In this document: one piece after another, positions 1-9,493 of the stretch
Layout: every line of letters begins with the position of its first letter
How positions within the stretch are numbered: position 1 is the stretch's first letter
Source: Bacillota bacterium
GTDB lineage: Bacteria > Eremiobacterota > SpSt-956 > JAKJGF01
DNA: 59,915 bases
Direction of reading: 5' to 3'
NCBI GenBank assembly: GCA_029555925.1
Contig: JAKPQU010000370.1
Coordinates: 1 to 59,915 of the forward strand
Program-made: the position numbers and the translations under genes
Notes under the pieces: generated by a model
What the model was told of the DNA's origin: nothing
The model's database searches: none
What the model saw: the letters and a program-made list of their open reading frames with translations, nothing else

Positions 1-109
1 GGTTACTAACAGGCATGACTGGAGGGGTCACAACCAAATATGAGAATTAGAAAACAGTGAAGCATAAGCTTCTATTATTCTCATATAAATTTACCTGTAG
101 CGGGATTAA
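1..109. other. Intergenic, imperfect palindrome
   Basis: No gene is visible. An inverted repeat (ATATGAGAAT near 39-48, ATTCTCATAT near 77-87) makes a hairpin of about 50 bases. The pieces GGTTACTAA (1-9) and TTTACCTGTAGCGG (90-103) reappear next to each other on the opposite strand at 59777-59801, so the palindrome looks inserted between them here. Confidence 0.4.
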
Positions 110-170
110 GTGAATAGTAAGTCGTGAGTCGTGAGTAGACAATTTTTCACTCACGCTTCACAAATCACTA
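110..170. repeat. GTGAGTN heptamer hairpin
   Basis: Heptamers related to GTGAGTC/GTGAGTA run forward (110-138) and then inverted (CACTCACGCTTCAC, about 147-160). They form a hairpin directly after the stop codon of the minus-strand kinase gene. The downstream flank is not a U-run, so this is not a standard terminator. Confidence 0.7.
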
Positions 171-1613
171 TCATCTGCCGAACCATTTCATTATTACATC
201 TACAAGCCTGGAAATTATCCCTTTCTTCTCTACAATGAAGGTGATGTTAGGTAAATCGTCAGGGGAATCTTCTTTCCTGTCTTCTTTTTCCTGTTTTATT
301 TTTTCATCATTTCCATCATTTTCATCAGGAAAATCATCCAGTTCATCATCGTCATCTTCAACAGGAGGTTCTTCTATTCTGGGAACTTCCATTTTTAATG
401 CTGCTATATGAGCCAGCGTCCTTTCTTTTGGTAAAAGAGATGTTCTGGGAGCCTGTTTTTTTTCCGCTCCAGGGACAGAGCCAGAAATTCCCTTGTTCAG
501 AGAAAGCGATTTATTGGCAAAGCTCGTTCCTATGACAGAGGGTTTCGATGAAATGTCTCTGCCTGGAGAAAGAGGTTTATCGGGCATGTTTTTCTCTATA
601 ATAGATGTTTTCATCGAAATTTCCTTACCGGCAAGAACAGGTTTATCTGACATCTTCTTCTCTATGACAGATGTTTTTTGTAAAGCACTTATACTATGGT
701 CAGGCATAGTACCGGCAGATGACATAGAAGATCTTATACATTCAGACAGAGCCTGATACATGTCCATTGCAGAAGAGAAACGGTCATCAGGAGCAAATTG
801 CATAGCTTTCTCTATTACCCGTCTTGTATGTTCTGAAACATCCGGTCTCAGCTTGATTAAAGGAGGTCTGTAGAGAGGGCTCTGCTCTCTTGTAAGAAGA
901 AAATACATAGTAGCACCAAGAGAATAAATATCACTTCTTGTCTGAGGATATCCAACACATTGTTCGGGAGCTGCATACAGTTCCGTTCCTACAGAAGTGC
1001 TCATAGCAGCATTCTGATCAACAGGTCTTGCAAAACCAAAATCTACAAGCATTAATCGGTTATTTTTAGAGCTCAAAATAAGATTTGCAGGTGTTAAGTC
1101 TCTATGTATGATAGGGTCCGGACGGGAATGCAAATAATCAAGAACGTCACAGACTTCTATTGCCCATTTTAAAACCATTTCTTCCGGTATATTTTCCTTG
1201 TGTTCTGTCACATAAGTATAGAGATCGCAACCTTCTATATAGTCCATAATCATATAATAATTATATGTATTTTCATTAAAAAAATCTGTTACTTTTGGTA
1301 TGGAAGGATGATCTAGTTCTACCATAAGTCTGGCTTCATCTAAAAAACGGCCGGTTATATAATCATTTACCCCTGCATTTTCTTCATAAATAAACATCTG
1401 TTTTACAGCACAGATATGATCTTCATAGATATCATAACCAAGATAAACTGCTCCCATGCCACCGGCTTTTATGGCTTTCTTAATTTCATATCTGTTTATT
1501 AAAAGGGTACCAACAGGTAACTGATTTATGAAAAAGCCACAACTGCCACATACATTATTATCATCATAGTCCGAACTGCCACAGTTAGGACATATTATGT
1601 CCATAGGACTCAT
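171..1613 (-). CDS. Ser/Thr protein kinase with N-terminal zinc ribbon
   Basis: Hanks-type Ser/Thr kinase that should phosphorylate proteins in the cytoplasm; there is no membrane segment. The start is placed at ATG 1613 because AGGAG lies 8 bases upstream; the in-frame ATG at 1631 has no ribosome site. A zinc ribbon (Cys 8, 11, 22, 25) precedes the kinase domain (about 40-300). The domain keeps the glycine loop (AGGMGAVYLG), Lys 71, HRD 170-172 and DFG 191-193, so it looks active. After it come three copies of a 22-residue repeat (about 314-379), an acidic stretch and a short amphipathic C-terminus. The substrate is unknown. It stands alone, downstream of the two-component operon. Confidence 0.9.
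   Translation of the reverse strand: MSPMDIICPNCGSSDYDDNNVCGSCGFFINQLPVGTLLINRYEIKKAIKAGGMGAVYLGYDIYEDHICAVKQMFIYEENAGVNDYITGRFLDEARLMVELDHPSIPKVTDFFNENTYNYYMIMDYIEGCDLYTYVTEHKENIPEEMVLKWAIEVCDVLDYLHSRPDPIIHRDLTPANLILSSKNNRLMLVDFGFARPVDQNAAMSTSVGTELYAAPEQCVGYPQTRSDIYSLGATMYFLLTREQSPLYRPPLIKLRPDVSEHTRRVIEKAMQFAPDDRFSSAMDMYQALSECIRSSMSSAGTMPDHSISALQKTSVIEKKMSDKPVLAGKEISMKTSIIEKNMPDKPLSPGRDISSKPSVIGTSFANKSLSLNKGISGSVPGAEKKQAPRTSLLPKERTLAHIAALKMEVPRIEEPPVEDDDDELDDFPDENDGNDEKIKQEKEDRKEDSPDDLPNITFIVEKKGIISRLVDVIMKWFGR
477..674 (-). repeat. 66-bp coding tandem repeat, 3 copies
   Basis: Three in-frame 22-codon repeats within the kinase C-terminal linker. They begin TSVIEKKMSDKP, TSIIEKNMPDKP and PSVIGTSFANKS. 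The unit length keeps the frame; the third copy is the most diverged. Confidence 0.85.
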
Positions 1614-2121
1614 GAAAAAATCTCCTGACATATTTTTTTATTATATCTATTTTCCAATTATAATTAAAATTATAAGAAGAACAGTTTGCTAGATTACTTA
1701 TCAGCAACTTGCAATAAGCGAATAGTGTAAAAACATTGTCTTCACCACTAACTATTTACTCTCGATATATGGATTTTTATATATTCTACTGACCCGAGCA
1801 CAGGCATGTAATAAGAACCTGTCCGAAAGGTACTGATACGTCTATTCAAGATATGTATTATTTATGCTTACATCAGTAAATAAACTAAGTTTTATATATT
1901 TATCATGCTAAATGAAATTCCTACTGAAAAATAAAATTATTCTATTGATAGAAATATTTCCTTTGTATCTGAATCATGTGTATCTATATCAACATATGTA
2001 TTCAGGCGTGATATAAGAAAATTTTAACGTATTCCAACAATCTTACGAAGGTGTTCACAACGAAGAGTGCAAATCTGTGCTCTCATCACGCATCACGATT
2101 CTCATATCCCCCCCTCACTCT
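1614..2121. other. Intergenic region with repeats, possible gene remnant
   Basis: This 500-base gap holds a palindromic A element (1786-1879), a degenerate GTGAGT-like hairpin near 1720-1760 and mixed heptamers near 2058-2130. On the minus strand about 25 codons end at TAA 1937-1939 (RLNTYVDIDTHDSDTKE) with coding-like composition but no start. It may be the tail of a decayed gene. Confidence 0.4.
1786..1879 (-). repeat. Palindromic element A, copy 1
   Basis: Read on the minus strand it begins TTACTGATGTAAGCATAAAT and ends in the inverted counterpart (TACTGACCCGAGCA on plus). These termini match the copies at 9494, 20934 and 29634. This copy has no heptamer array inside, so it may be the bare form of the element. 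Confidence 0.7.
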
Positions 2122-2499
2122 TCACGATTCCGGTTCACAGGAAATATCCCTGAGAATAGAAAGTAATCTTTTTTTTGTAAAAGGTTTTGTTATAGTATGT
2201 TGAACACCAAGTTTTCTGGCTCTGTTAAAAATATCATCTTCTCCGTCAAAAGTAACGCCTGAAATGGCAATTATTTTGACATCAGGTGAGGTATTTCTAA
2301 ATTCCTCTATAGTTTCAAAACCACTTTTCCCTGGCATAATAAGATCTGTTATGATTAAATCAAATGGATTTTCCCTGTGAAGCCTGAGTCCTTCATTACC
2401 ATCATATGTATCTGTAATATCATATCCTTCGCATGTGAGCAATTTAATAATAGCAGTTCTGAGTTGTTCGTCATCATCTATCAGCAGAATCCTTGTCAT
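2122..2499 (-). CDS. Single-domain response regulator (CheY-like)
   Basis: A 125-residue stand-alone receiver domain. The acidic pocket (IDDDE, residues 7-11), the phospho-acceptor Asp near 52 (IITDLIMPG) and the conserved Lys near 105 (TKPF) are present. There is no output domain, so it probably acts by protein contact or as a phosphate shuttle. Its start lies 26 bases inside the preceding hybrid kinase gene, so the two are likely translationally coupled. As the last gene of the operon it is the obvious phosphotransfer target of the upstream kinases; the partner is inferred from position only. Confidence 0.92.
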   Translation of the reverse strand: MTRILLIDDDEQLRTAIIKLLTCEGYDITDTYDGNEGLRLHRENPFDLIITDLIMPGKSGFETIEEFRNTSPDVKIIAISGVTFDGEDDIFNRARKLGVQHTITKPFTKKRLLSILRDISCEPES

Positions 2500-4543
2500 G
2501 CAATTTGATAACCTCGCTTTCGTCCAGTAATTTCCTTATAATTCCAGCCAGAGTCTTTATTTTAACAGGTTTCATCAGAAATTCTCTTATACCTGTAGAC
2601 CAGTAATTATCACTGTTTATAATATCGGAAAAACCTGTGCAGAGTATTACAGGCAAACCAGGCTTGATCTGCATAATCTCTCCGACAAGTTTATGCCCCG
2701 GCAATTCCGGCATGGTCTGATCGGTAATAACAAGGTCAAACCTGTCAGGTTCAGCCTGAAACATATTAAGAGCTTCCACACTGCTTGTTGTGGCAACAAT
2801 ATTATATCCCAGTTTTTCTAACATAACTTTCATTCCATGGAGGATAAATTCCTCATCGTCCACTAAAAGTAGAGTTTCTTTTCCTCCTTTTACCATAACA
2901 GATTTTTCATCAATTTTTTCCTTCTCTGCTACAACTGCAGGAAAATATACATGAAATACACTTCCCTCTCCGGGCTGGCTGGAAACCTTTATTTCTCCTC
3001 TATAAGCCTGAATAATTCCTGATACCACAGAAAGTCCAAGACCAGTCCCATCTCCTGCTCTTTTAGTTGTAAAATAAGGCTCGAAAATTCTTTCTTTAAT
3101 TGAAGAGTCTATTCCATAACCTGTATCACTCACTGAAAGTTTTACATGAGGGCCCTCTTTGAGATTTTCATATAAAGACACTTCTTCCGAATTAATAAAT
3201 ATATCATCCAGAGATACTGTAAGGACTCCCCCGCTTTCCTTCATTGCGTAAAAGGCATTTGTACAGAGATTCATTAAGATCTGATGAATATGAGATGGAT
3301 CTCCCATAATTACACCGGAACTATCTATATGTTGCTTTATTTCTATAGTAGAAGGAAGTGTAGCCCTGATTAATTTCAAAGCTTCTTTAATAACAGGGCT
3401 TACCAGAACCGGTTTCAATTGATATTCTTTCTTACGTGTAAAAGAAAGTATCTGTCTGACCAGTTCTTTTGCTCTATTTGCAGCTATTAATATTTCCTCT
3501 AGATTTTTTCTTGATTTTATATCTTCTCCTACATAATCCATAACAAGCTCTGTATTAATAAAAATAGAGCCGAGTATATTATTAAAATCATGAGCAATAC
3601 CTCCGGCAAGAGTGCCAAGGGCCTCCATTTTTTGAGACTGAAGGAGCTGGTTTTGAAGTTTAACTTTTTCCGTTATATCACGAATAAATTTTACTACCAT
3701 TACTGTATTCAGTTCTTTATCAAATACCGGATAGGCTCTTATTTCCATAGTTCTTCCCTGAAGCAAATCAGAATATTCAAATTCCATATTTCCGCCGGAT
3801 TTAAATATCTCTTTTACCCTGCAATCTTTACATGGCTGTTCAATATTTCTTAATAATTTATAACAATTTTTAAAAAGGATTCTTTCTTTCATATATTCCT
3901 TGGCTTTCCAGTTACTCATGACAATATTCATATTCCGGTCTATTACTACAATCATATCATCAATAGAATCAAATGTACTTAAAAGTAAACTTTCAGTTTT
4001 AATTCTCTCTGCCATCTCTTCTTTTAATGTTTCATTTACCTTCAGAAGTTCTTCTGTACGTTTAACTACAAGCTCTTCAAGAGAATTACGATATCTATTC
4101 AATTCCTCATTTTTATTCCAGCTTTTAACAAGAGAATCCACCAGACAGAAGAGTTCCTGATGGCTGAAAGGTTTTTTCAGATAATATATATTTTCATTTA
4201 AACTCTCTTTTATTTCTTCAAAACTCAACTCTTGGGCATAGGCGGTAATAAGAACTATTATTACGTCACCGTCGATACGCCTTAATTCCCTGGCAGTCTC
4301 CAGACCATTCATAATATGCATTTTCATATCAAGAATACAGAGCGGTATTCTATGGCCAAGATTGTATTCTTTTATGAAATATTCCAGAAGATATAAACCA
4401 TCATTGAAAATATTAACGGCAAAAAAACCATTACATGAAGATTCATAAGAATTGGCTTCTTCAAATATAGATTTATATAATTCCAGAAGTTCCTGTTCAT
4501 CGTCTGCTATGAGTATCTTTTTATTATCCATTGTTTTTTCCAA
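2474..4543 (-). CDS. Hybrid sensor histidine kinase (REC-PAS-HisKA-HATPase-REC)
   Basis: A soluble 689-residue hybrid kinase. The N-terminal receiver has Asp near 72 (CILDMKM). Then come a coiled coil (about 140-185), a PAS domain (185-300) containing a cysteine cluster (CKDC), HisKA with the phospho-His in GGIAHDFNN, HATPase (N box [18 protein letters not shown]) and a C-terminal receiver (VITDQTMPE, LMKPV). The start is TTG 4543, directly abutting the previous stop; ATG 4531 is an equally good candidate. A receiver at each end suggests it both receives and passes on phosphate. Its N-terminal receiver resembles that of the 5679-7721 kinase, including the LLEYF...EY...G.RIP insert. Confidence 0.93.
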   Translation of the reverse strand: MEKTMDNKKILIADDEQELLELYKSIFEEANSYESSCNGFFAVNIFNDGLYLLEYFIKEYNLGHRIPLCILDMKMHIMNGLETARELRRIDGDVIIVLITAYAQELSFEEIKESLNENIYYLKKPFSHQELFCLVDSLVKSWNKNEELNRYRNSLEELVVKRTEELLKVNETLKEEMAERIKTESLLLSTFDSIDDMIVVIDRNMNIVMSNWKAKEYMKERILFKNCYKLLRNIEQPCKDCRVKEIFKSGGNMEFEYSDLLQGRTMEIRAYPVFDKELNTVMVVKFIRDITEKVKLQNQLLQSQKMEALGTLAGGIAHDFNNILGSIFINTELVMDYVGEDIKSRKNLEEILIAANRAKELVRQILSFTRKKEYQLKPVLVSPVIKEALKLIRATLPSTIEIKQHIDSSGVIMGDPSHIHQILMNLCTNAFYAMKESGGVLTVSLDDIFINSEEVSLYENLKEGPHVKLSVSDTGYGIDSSIKERIFEPYFTTKRAGDGTGLGLSVVSGIIQAYRGEIKVSSQPGEGSVFHVYFPAVVAEKEKIDEKSVMVKGGKETLLLVDDEEFILHGMKVMLEKLGYNIVATTSSVEALNMFQAEPDRFDLVITDQTMPELPGHKLVGEIMQIKPGLPVILCTGFSDIINSDNYWSTGIREFLMKPVKIKTLAGIIRKLLDESEVIKLHDKDSADR

Positions 4544-5674
4544 TCACCCTGGCAGGGTAAAATAAAACCTTGAGCCTTCCATGACTTTGCTTTCCACTCC
4601 TATTTTTCCTCCATGTCCTTCAACGATTTTCTTTGTAATTGCAAGTCCCAGTCCGGTACTTTTCTCTCCGTCTGTGGCTTTTACAGTCGATCTGTGAAAC
4701 TCCTTAAATATATAAGGTAATTCTTTTTCCGGTATCCCCTGTCCCTGATCTATTACACTTGTAATAATGCAATCTTCTCCCCTTTTTATATCTACTGTTA
4801 TTCTTGTATCACCATGGGAAAATTTTACGGCATTACTGATTAAATTATTCATTACCTGCGTTATTTTATCCCTGTCAAAGGTTATATATGAAATATTATC
4901 TTCATAATTAAAATCAATAGTTATAGCTTTTTTATCAGCCAGCATCTGATTGAGACTAATATTCTCTTTCAGGAAATTTATATAATCCTCTTCCGTAAGT
5001 CTGAGAGTCAACTTTCCAGACTCTATAGCTGTCAGATCAAGGAGATCATTTAACAGCACATTCATATATTTACCTGCTTTTTCAATATTTCTCAAGAATT
5101 TAACCTGCTTTTCACTCAGATTACTGTTCAGATATTCCAGGATATAAGAAAGGGTGGTTGTTATACTTCCTATAGGGTTTCTCAGGTCATGAGCAGCCAT
5201 ACCGAGAAATTCGTTTTTCACATCATTAAGTTGTTTTAATTTTTCATTCTGTTTTGCCAGAAGATCTCTTGCATATTTAAGCTCTAAATGGGTTTTTACC
5301 CTGGCAAGTAATTCTGCAGAATTAAAAGGTTTTGTCACATAATCTACAGCTCCCAAATCGAAACCTGTTACTATATCCTCTTTTTCCGACTTGGCAGTCA
5401 AAAAAATAACCGGTATATCCTTTGTATCGGGAGAAGATTTCAGGGCTTTACATACGTCATATCCGTCTATTCCCGGCATCATAACATCAAGTAAAATAAG
5501 ATCGGGCTTGACCTCTTTGACCATATCCAGAGCCTCATATCCGCTGTTTGCTATGGCAAGTTCATAATTTACCTTCATCAGGATCTTTCCAAGAAGCTGA
5601 AGATTCACTCTCGTATCATCTACTATCAAAATCAGAGGAACTGTCTTTTCATCGTTATTTCCATTGATTGCCAT
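4544..5674 (-). CDS. REC-histidine kinase
   Basis: Receiver domain (VDDTR pocket, LILLDVMMPG phospho-Asp, VTKPF Lys), a coiled-coil linker, HisKA (GMAAHDLRNPIGS) and HATPase (NNLISNAVKF, DQGQGIP, STGLGLA). No membrane segment. ATG 5674 is chosen because AAGGAG lies 10 bases upstream; the longer TTG start at 5695 would overlap the preceding gene and has no ribosome site. With this start the gap to the preceding gene is 4 bases. Receiver-kinase proteins of this layout usually relay a signal from another kinase, here presumably one of its two hybrid neighbours. Confidence 0.93.
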   Translation of the reverse strand: MAINGNNDEKTVPLILIVDDTRVNLQLLGKILMKVNYELAIANSGYEALDMVKEVKPDLILLDVMMPGIDGYDVCKALKSSPDTKDIPVIFLTAKSEKEDIVTGFDLGAVDYVTKPFNSAELLARVKTHLELKYARDLLAKQNEKLKQLNDVKNEFLGMAAHDLRNPIGSITTTLSYILEYLNSNLSEKQVKFLRNIEKAGKYMNVLLNDLLDLTAIESGKLTLRLTEEDYINFLKENISLNQMLADKKAITIDFNYEDNISYITFDRDKITQVMNNLISNAVKFSHGDTRITVDIKRGEDCIITSVIDQGQGIPEKELPYIFKEFHRSTVKATDGEKSTGLGLAITKKIVEGHGGKIGVESKVMEGSRFYFTLPG

Positions 5675-5678
5675 GTTA

Positions 5679-7721
5679 TTAACACTCCTTATCAATCAAA
5701 CTTTTAACTTTTTTTATCAAATCAGGAAAAGAATCCATCACCTTCTCTATACCTTTTCTGTCAAAATCTTCACAGTATTTAAATAATCTATCTGACCAGT
5801 CAGCAAAGAGAGATAAGCTGCATTTAATAGACAGTTCATTAACTTCTTTTCCGAACTCCATAATTCTATTTACAATAAAATTTTTCTTTCCATAGTTCCA
5901 TTTTTCCATAAATTCTGTTTCCAGAAGTCTAACTATTTCAGGAAGAATTGCTTTCATCTCATCTGTAATTGTGTCCGGAGGAACAACTATTTCACCTGTA
6001 TCCGACTCTTTTTTATTACATGGGAAAAAATGTAATAATTTATTCAACAAATCCATTCTTGTCACAGGTTTTGCTAAATATCCGTCACAGCCTGCTTTCA
6101 TTATTAATTCTTCATCTTCTTTCATGGCAGAAGCTGTAAGGGCAATAACAGGTATGGACTGTAATTCTATATCTTTTTTTAAGAGTCTTGTAGCCTGGTA
6201 ACCATTCATAACAGGCATCTTCATATCCATGAGTATAAGATCAGGGCTATGAGCTTTTGCCATTATTATGGCTTCCTTTCCGTTCTCTGCCTCTAACGTA
6301 TTTATATTATGAATTGTAAGCAATTCTTTCAGTAATGACCTGTTGGCCATAATATCATCTACTATTAAAACGAGAAGGTTATCAAAATGTATAAGATTTA
6401 AATCTTCAACTGTAGATTTAACCTTTATATCAGTCATATCCGTTACAGTTATATGTTTGAGTATTACAGTAAAAGTGCTTCCTTTGCCGATCTTGCTGAC
6501 AAGAAAAATTTCTCCTCCCATTATATCTACAAGTCTTTTAGTAATAGCAAGCCCCAGGCCGGTACCGCCATATTTACCGTGATCATGTCTTATGCCCTGC
6601 CTGAATGATTCAAAGATTAATGTTTGATGTTCTTCTCCTATGCCAATACCTGTATCTTCTATCATAAATATAACATTTACTATATTTTCTTTAATATATT
6701 CCTCTCTCACATCTATTCTGACATAACCTTTATCCGTAAACTTGACGGCATTTCCTACAAGGTTAAAAAGTATCTGTTTTACTCTCACTTCATCCAGGAA
6801 TAATCCATCCGGTAAAGAAGGAGAGATATTAAATTTAAATTCAAGGCCTTTATCTTTTATTTTCCTGGAAAATAGAAGTATTATGTCATCAATCAGAGCA
6901 GATAAATTCACTACTACAGGCTGGATTTCCATTTTACCTGCTTCAATTTTGGAAAGATCAAGTATATCATTGATGAGAGCCATAAGTGTCTTTCCGCCTG
7001 TAATAATGGAAGCAGCATAGGTTTTGAGTTTTTCATCGGTAATCTGATTTTCCAGAAGTTCTGCAAAACCAAGAATAGCATTCATAGGGGTTCTTATTTC
7101 ATGGCTCATATTTGCAAGGAAATCACTTTTTGCCCTGTTTGCAACTTCAGCGGAAAAAGCCATCTGTCTGGCACTGGCTATTGCTTCTTCTAACTGCTTA
7201 TTTAATGCCTCTGTTTCTTCCTTGGACTTTCTGAGTTCTTCTTCTACCGCTTTCATCATTTGTGTTCTGTTCCAGACTTTAATAAGTGAATCTACAAGCA
7301 GATAAAACTCTTCTCTGTTAAAAGGTTTTTTTACGTAATAAATATCATGTTTAAGGCTATCCTTCAATCTATCAGGAGATATATCGGAAAAGGCTGTAAC
7401 AATAATAATAATAACATCATGATCGATTTCTCTGAGTTTTCTGGCAGCAGTAAGACCATCTATTCCAGGCATTCGCATATCCAGGATACAGATAGGAATT
7501 CTGTTTCCTTTTTTATATTCAAAAGAAAAATATTCCAGAAGAGCTGTTCCGTTATCAAATGTATCAAGAGTATAATCTACATCCTTAACATCTCTTTCGA
7601 AAAAATCAAAATTATCCTGTTTTCTCATAAATATATGTTTATATAATGTTAAGAGGCTTTTGCTATCATCTGCTACGAGAATATGCTTGTTATAATGTTG
7701 CACGGCTATTCCTATCTCCAT
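5679..7721 (-). CDS. Hybrid sensor histidine kinase (REC-HisKA-HATPase-REC)
   Basis: First gene of the four-gene operon, 680 residues, soluble. N-terminal receiver (Asp 81 in CILDMRMPG), coiled coil (about 155-195), HisKA with [14 protein letters not shown], HATPase ([23 protein letters not shown]), second receiver ([15 protein letters not shown]) and a roughly 100-residue helical tail. The tail lacks an HPt His-x-x-Lys-Gly motif. No transmembrane or periplasmic sensor is present, so input must be cytoplasmic or come through the N-terminal receiver. A 4-unit heptamer array ends about 27 bases upstream, between the likely promoter and the start codon. Confidence 0.93.
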   Translation of the reverse strand: MEIGIAVQHYNKHILVADDSKSLLTLYKHIFMRKQDNFDFFERDVKDVDYTLDTFDNGTALLEYFSFEYKKGNRIPICILDMRMPGIDGLTAARKLREIDHDVIIIIVTAFSDISPDRLKDSLKHDIYYVKKPFNREEFYLLVDSLIKVWNRTQMMKAVEEELRKSKEETEALNKQLEEAIASARQMAFSAEVANRAKSDFLANMSHEIRTPMNAILGFAELLENQITDEKLKTYAASIITGGKTLMALINDILDLSKIEAGKMEIQPVVVNLSALIDDIILLFSRKIKDKGLEFKFNISPSLPDGLFLDEVRVKQILFNLVGNAVKFTDKGYVRIDVREEYIKENIVNVIFMIEDTGIGIGEEHQTLIFESFRQGIRHDHGKYGGTGLGLAITKRLVDIMGGEIFLVSKIGKGSTFTVILKHITVTDMTDIKVKSTVEDLNLIHFDNLLVLIVDDIMANRSLLKELLTIHNINTLEAENGKEAIIMAKAHSPDLILMDMKMPVMNGYQATRLLKKDIELQSIPVIALTASAMKEDEELIMKAGCDGYLAKPVTRMDLLNKLLHFFPCNKKESDTGEIVVPPDTITDEMKAILPEIVRLLETEFMEKWNYGKKNFIVNRIMEFGKEVNELSIKCSLSLFADWSDRLFKYCEDFDRKGIEKVMDSFPDLIKKVKSLIDKEC

Positions 7722-7748
7722 AATAAATTCTATTCCCCTGTTTATAAT

Positions 7749-7782
7749 CGTGACGCGTGACGCGTGACGCGTGACGCGAGGA
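7749..7782 (+). repeat. GTGACGC heptamer array, 4 units
   Basis: Four nearly perfect GTGACGC units ending in GAGGA. Read toward the minus-strand kinase gene it runs CCTC-(GCGTCAC)n-G, the polarity also seen before the genes starting at 29470, 32141 and 42805. Confidence 0.9.
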
Positions 7783-8043
7783 TAATAACCATCATTATCA
7801 TTTCTTTACAATCTTTATTATCGGATAATTTTATAGCTTCTATAGAGTTTTTCAGTAAATTATTTAAATGACTTCTTTTATAAATTTTAAAATCATATGA
7901 TATAGATCGATGGAAACGAAAATATCTTTTATAGCTAAAGGTTGTTCTTTAATTGCAGATAAAAAAGTACCGGTAATATGAGGATAGTGAAATCCTGTAA
8001 TGTATGCAAATGCTGTGTCGCTGGAAGTTTCTCTCTTATTCAT
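7783..8043 (-). pseudogene. Possible relic of a histidine-kinase ATPase region
   Basis: A 59-codon minus ORF runs from ATG 8043 to TAA 7864-7866 with coding-like composition but no recognised domain. In a shifted frame just before and after its stop is SHLNNLLKNSIEAIKLSD. This resembles the N box of a GHKL ATPase. Together they look like a frameshifted remnant of a sensor kinase upstream of the kinase operon. The segment is short and the match rests on one motif, so chance is possible. Confidence 0.3.
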
Positions 8044-8098
8044 AAGTATATTCTATATGAAAAATACGATATAAGCAAGTATGGACACAATAAAATAA

Positions 8099-8171
8099 CC
8101 CGCCCAAGAGGAATCGAACCTCCGACCTGCGGATTAGGAATCCGTCGCTCTATCCCCTGAGCTATGGGCGG
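8099..8171 (-). tRNA. tRNA-Arg (anticodon CCU)
   Basis: The 73-base minus-strand sequence folds into a cloverleaf. The acceptor stem is CCGCCCA/TGGGCGG with discriminator G. The D arm includes AGCTCAGGGGATAGAGC, the anticodon loop TTCCTAA gives anticodon CCT, and the T loop is GGTTCGATTCC. The 3' CCA is not encoded. It reads the AGG arginine codon. Confidence 0.95.
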
Positions 8172-8185
8172 ATTTGAGATTTTAT

Positions 8186-8214
8186 ATTATAACATAAAAT
8201 AAAATCAAAGACAA
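8186..8214 (-). promoter_or_regulatory. Probable sigma-70-type promoter of tRNA-Arg
   Basis: On the minus strand TTGTCT (8209-8214), a 17-base spacer and a perfect TATAAT (8186-8191) lie 15 bases upstream of the tRNA. Confidence 0.65.
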
Positions 8215-8268
8215 GATTTTTCTCTTTAAAATTCAATCAAAAATTTATCTATAGTTGACCCCGGTAAT

Positions 8269-9378
8269 TTACTGGATCAGTAAAAAAGATAAAATATTCA
8301 GAAAATCATCTATATCTGGCGGACATATAACAGGATGTTTGTTAATCAACTTCCTGTTATACATGGAGGCACATTTGCCAATGCCGTAGACATTAACATT
8401 TTCCGGTATATGAGTTTTGGGAGGGCCTGTAATAAAAGCTGTAAGAGGTAATTTTTCCAGTAACTCCAGAGGTAATTCATCAATTTTTTCTATAATCTTT
8501 CCTTCCAGTACAGAACATCTGGAGCAGGTATAATCAGACCAGTAATAATAAATATGTCCCTTTTTCCAGTAAAGAGACGGTATTTCAAAGGGGTGAACTA
8601 TTTTTTCCAGTATTTCACCTTTCACTATTTCATCCTTTAAACTTCGAAAACATCCTTTCTCTTCTGCAATAGCAAGATGTTTAACTTGGGAAGGATCAAT
8701 GCCAATAACTTTACATGCAAGCTGGTCCAGGGCAAGAAAACCTGTTCCTCCTAGAAGTAAATTTAAACCTTCCACTTCATGTCCCAGGTCTGCAGGGCCA
8801 TTTCCTTCCAGTCCGTTTGAAGCATCTATTACAGACAGGGAGGGAGTTATTACTGAGGCAAGTTCTGCTATATTTCTATGGAGATTTCTGTGGAATAAAT
8901 TTTTATTTCCAGGAGAAAGAAGTCCTTTCTGATTTTTGAGGCCAAGACTTACTGTTGTCTGATAATGAGTCTTGAGTTTTGATACATTTATATATTCTCT
9001 TTCAAAAACTATTTCAGGAAGGCTGATCGTATCGGTTATATTCTTCCTTGACAAAAGATCAAGATTTACCATGTCCACACCTTTTTCCATGCACATATCT
9101 CTATAACCGGAAACAGCAAAAGTTTCTTCTACAGGAAAATCAATGGGAACAGGGCCTTCTCCTATCACTATATCGTCAAACCCTTTTTCTTGCAGGTAAT
9201 CTATTATACCTGCCACGACCTGAGGATTTGTAATATAAGGAGACGAAGGCCATGTAGGCAGGGCTATATTGGGTTTTATAAATATCTTTTCTTTTTGAGG
9301 AATATAAGAAAGTTCCTCAAGCATATTTGTTACAGATGCCGATATAGAATCTCTTATTTTTTTTATTATAAGTGTCAT
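8269..9378 (-). CDS. DUF362 domain-containing protein
   Basis: A 369-residue DUF362 family protein, recognisable by IKPNIALP near the N-terminus, the INVSKLKTH segment and the SLGLKNQKG stretch. Two Cys motifs are present (CSRCS near 310 and GKCASM near 345), but not the tandem ferredoxin CxxCxxCxxxC of longer relatives. The biochemical role of the family is poorly defined; some members are annotated as iron-sulfur proteins. The start is ATG 9378. A GTG 60 bases upstream is open, but those codons translate the heptamer repeat. No Shine-Dalgarno is visible, because the repeat abuts the start codon. Confidence 0.85.
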   Translation of the reverse strand: MTLIIKKIRDSISASVTNMLEELSYIPQKEKIFIKPNIALPTWPSSPYITNPQVVAGIIDYLQEKGFDDIVIGEGPVPIDFPVEETFAVSGYRDMCMEKGVDMVNLDLLSRKNITDTISLPEIVFEREYINVSKLKTHYQTTVSLGLKNQKGLLSPGNKNLFHRNLHRNIAELASVITPSLSVIDASNGLEGNGPADLGHEVEGLNLLLGGTGFLALDQLACKVIGIDPSQVKHLAIAEEKGCFRSLKDEIVKGEILEKIVHPFEIPSLYWKKGHIYYYWSDYTCSRCSVLEGKIIEKIDELPLELLEKLPLTAFITGPPKTHIPENVNVYGIGKCASMYNRKLINKHPVICPPDIDDFLNILSFLLIQ

Positions 9379-9440
9379 AAAAGAAGTGAATAGTGAAGAG
9401 TGAAGAGTGAGTAATGTCCTATTCTTTTCACTTTTCACTA
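9379..9440. repeat. GTGAAGA/GTGAGTA heptamers
   Basis: Period-7 units (GTGAATA, GTGAAGA, GTGAAGA, GTGAGTA) followed by an inverted arm (TTTTCACTTTTCAC). The array sits immediately upstream of the DUF362 start and creates a false N-terminal extension. Confidence 0.75.
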
Positions 9441-9493
9441 TAAATTATGAAATATGTTATAAAATATTCTGTACTATAGAATTATAATCCTTC

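Noticed and set aside
7978..8160. Plus-strand ORF of 60 codons across the tRNA-Arg region
   Set aside because: It is the antisense of the tRNA gene and its flank; the cloverleaf explains the sequence.
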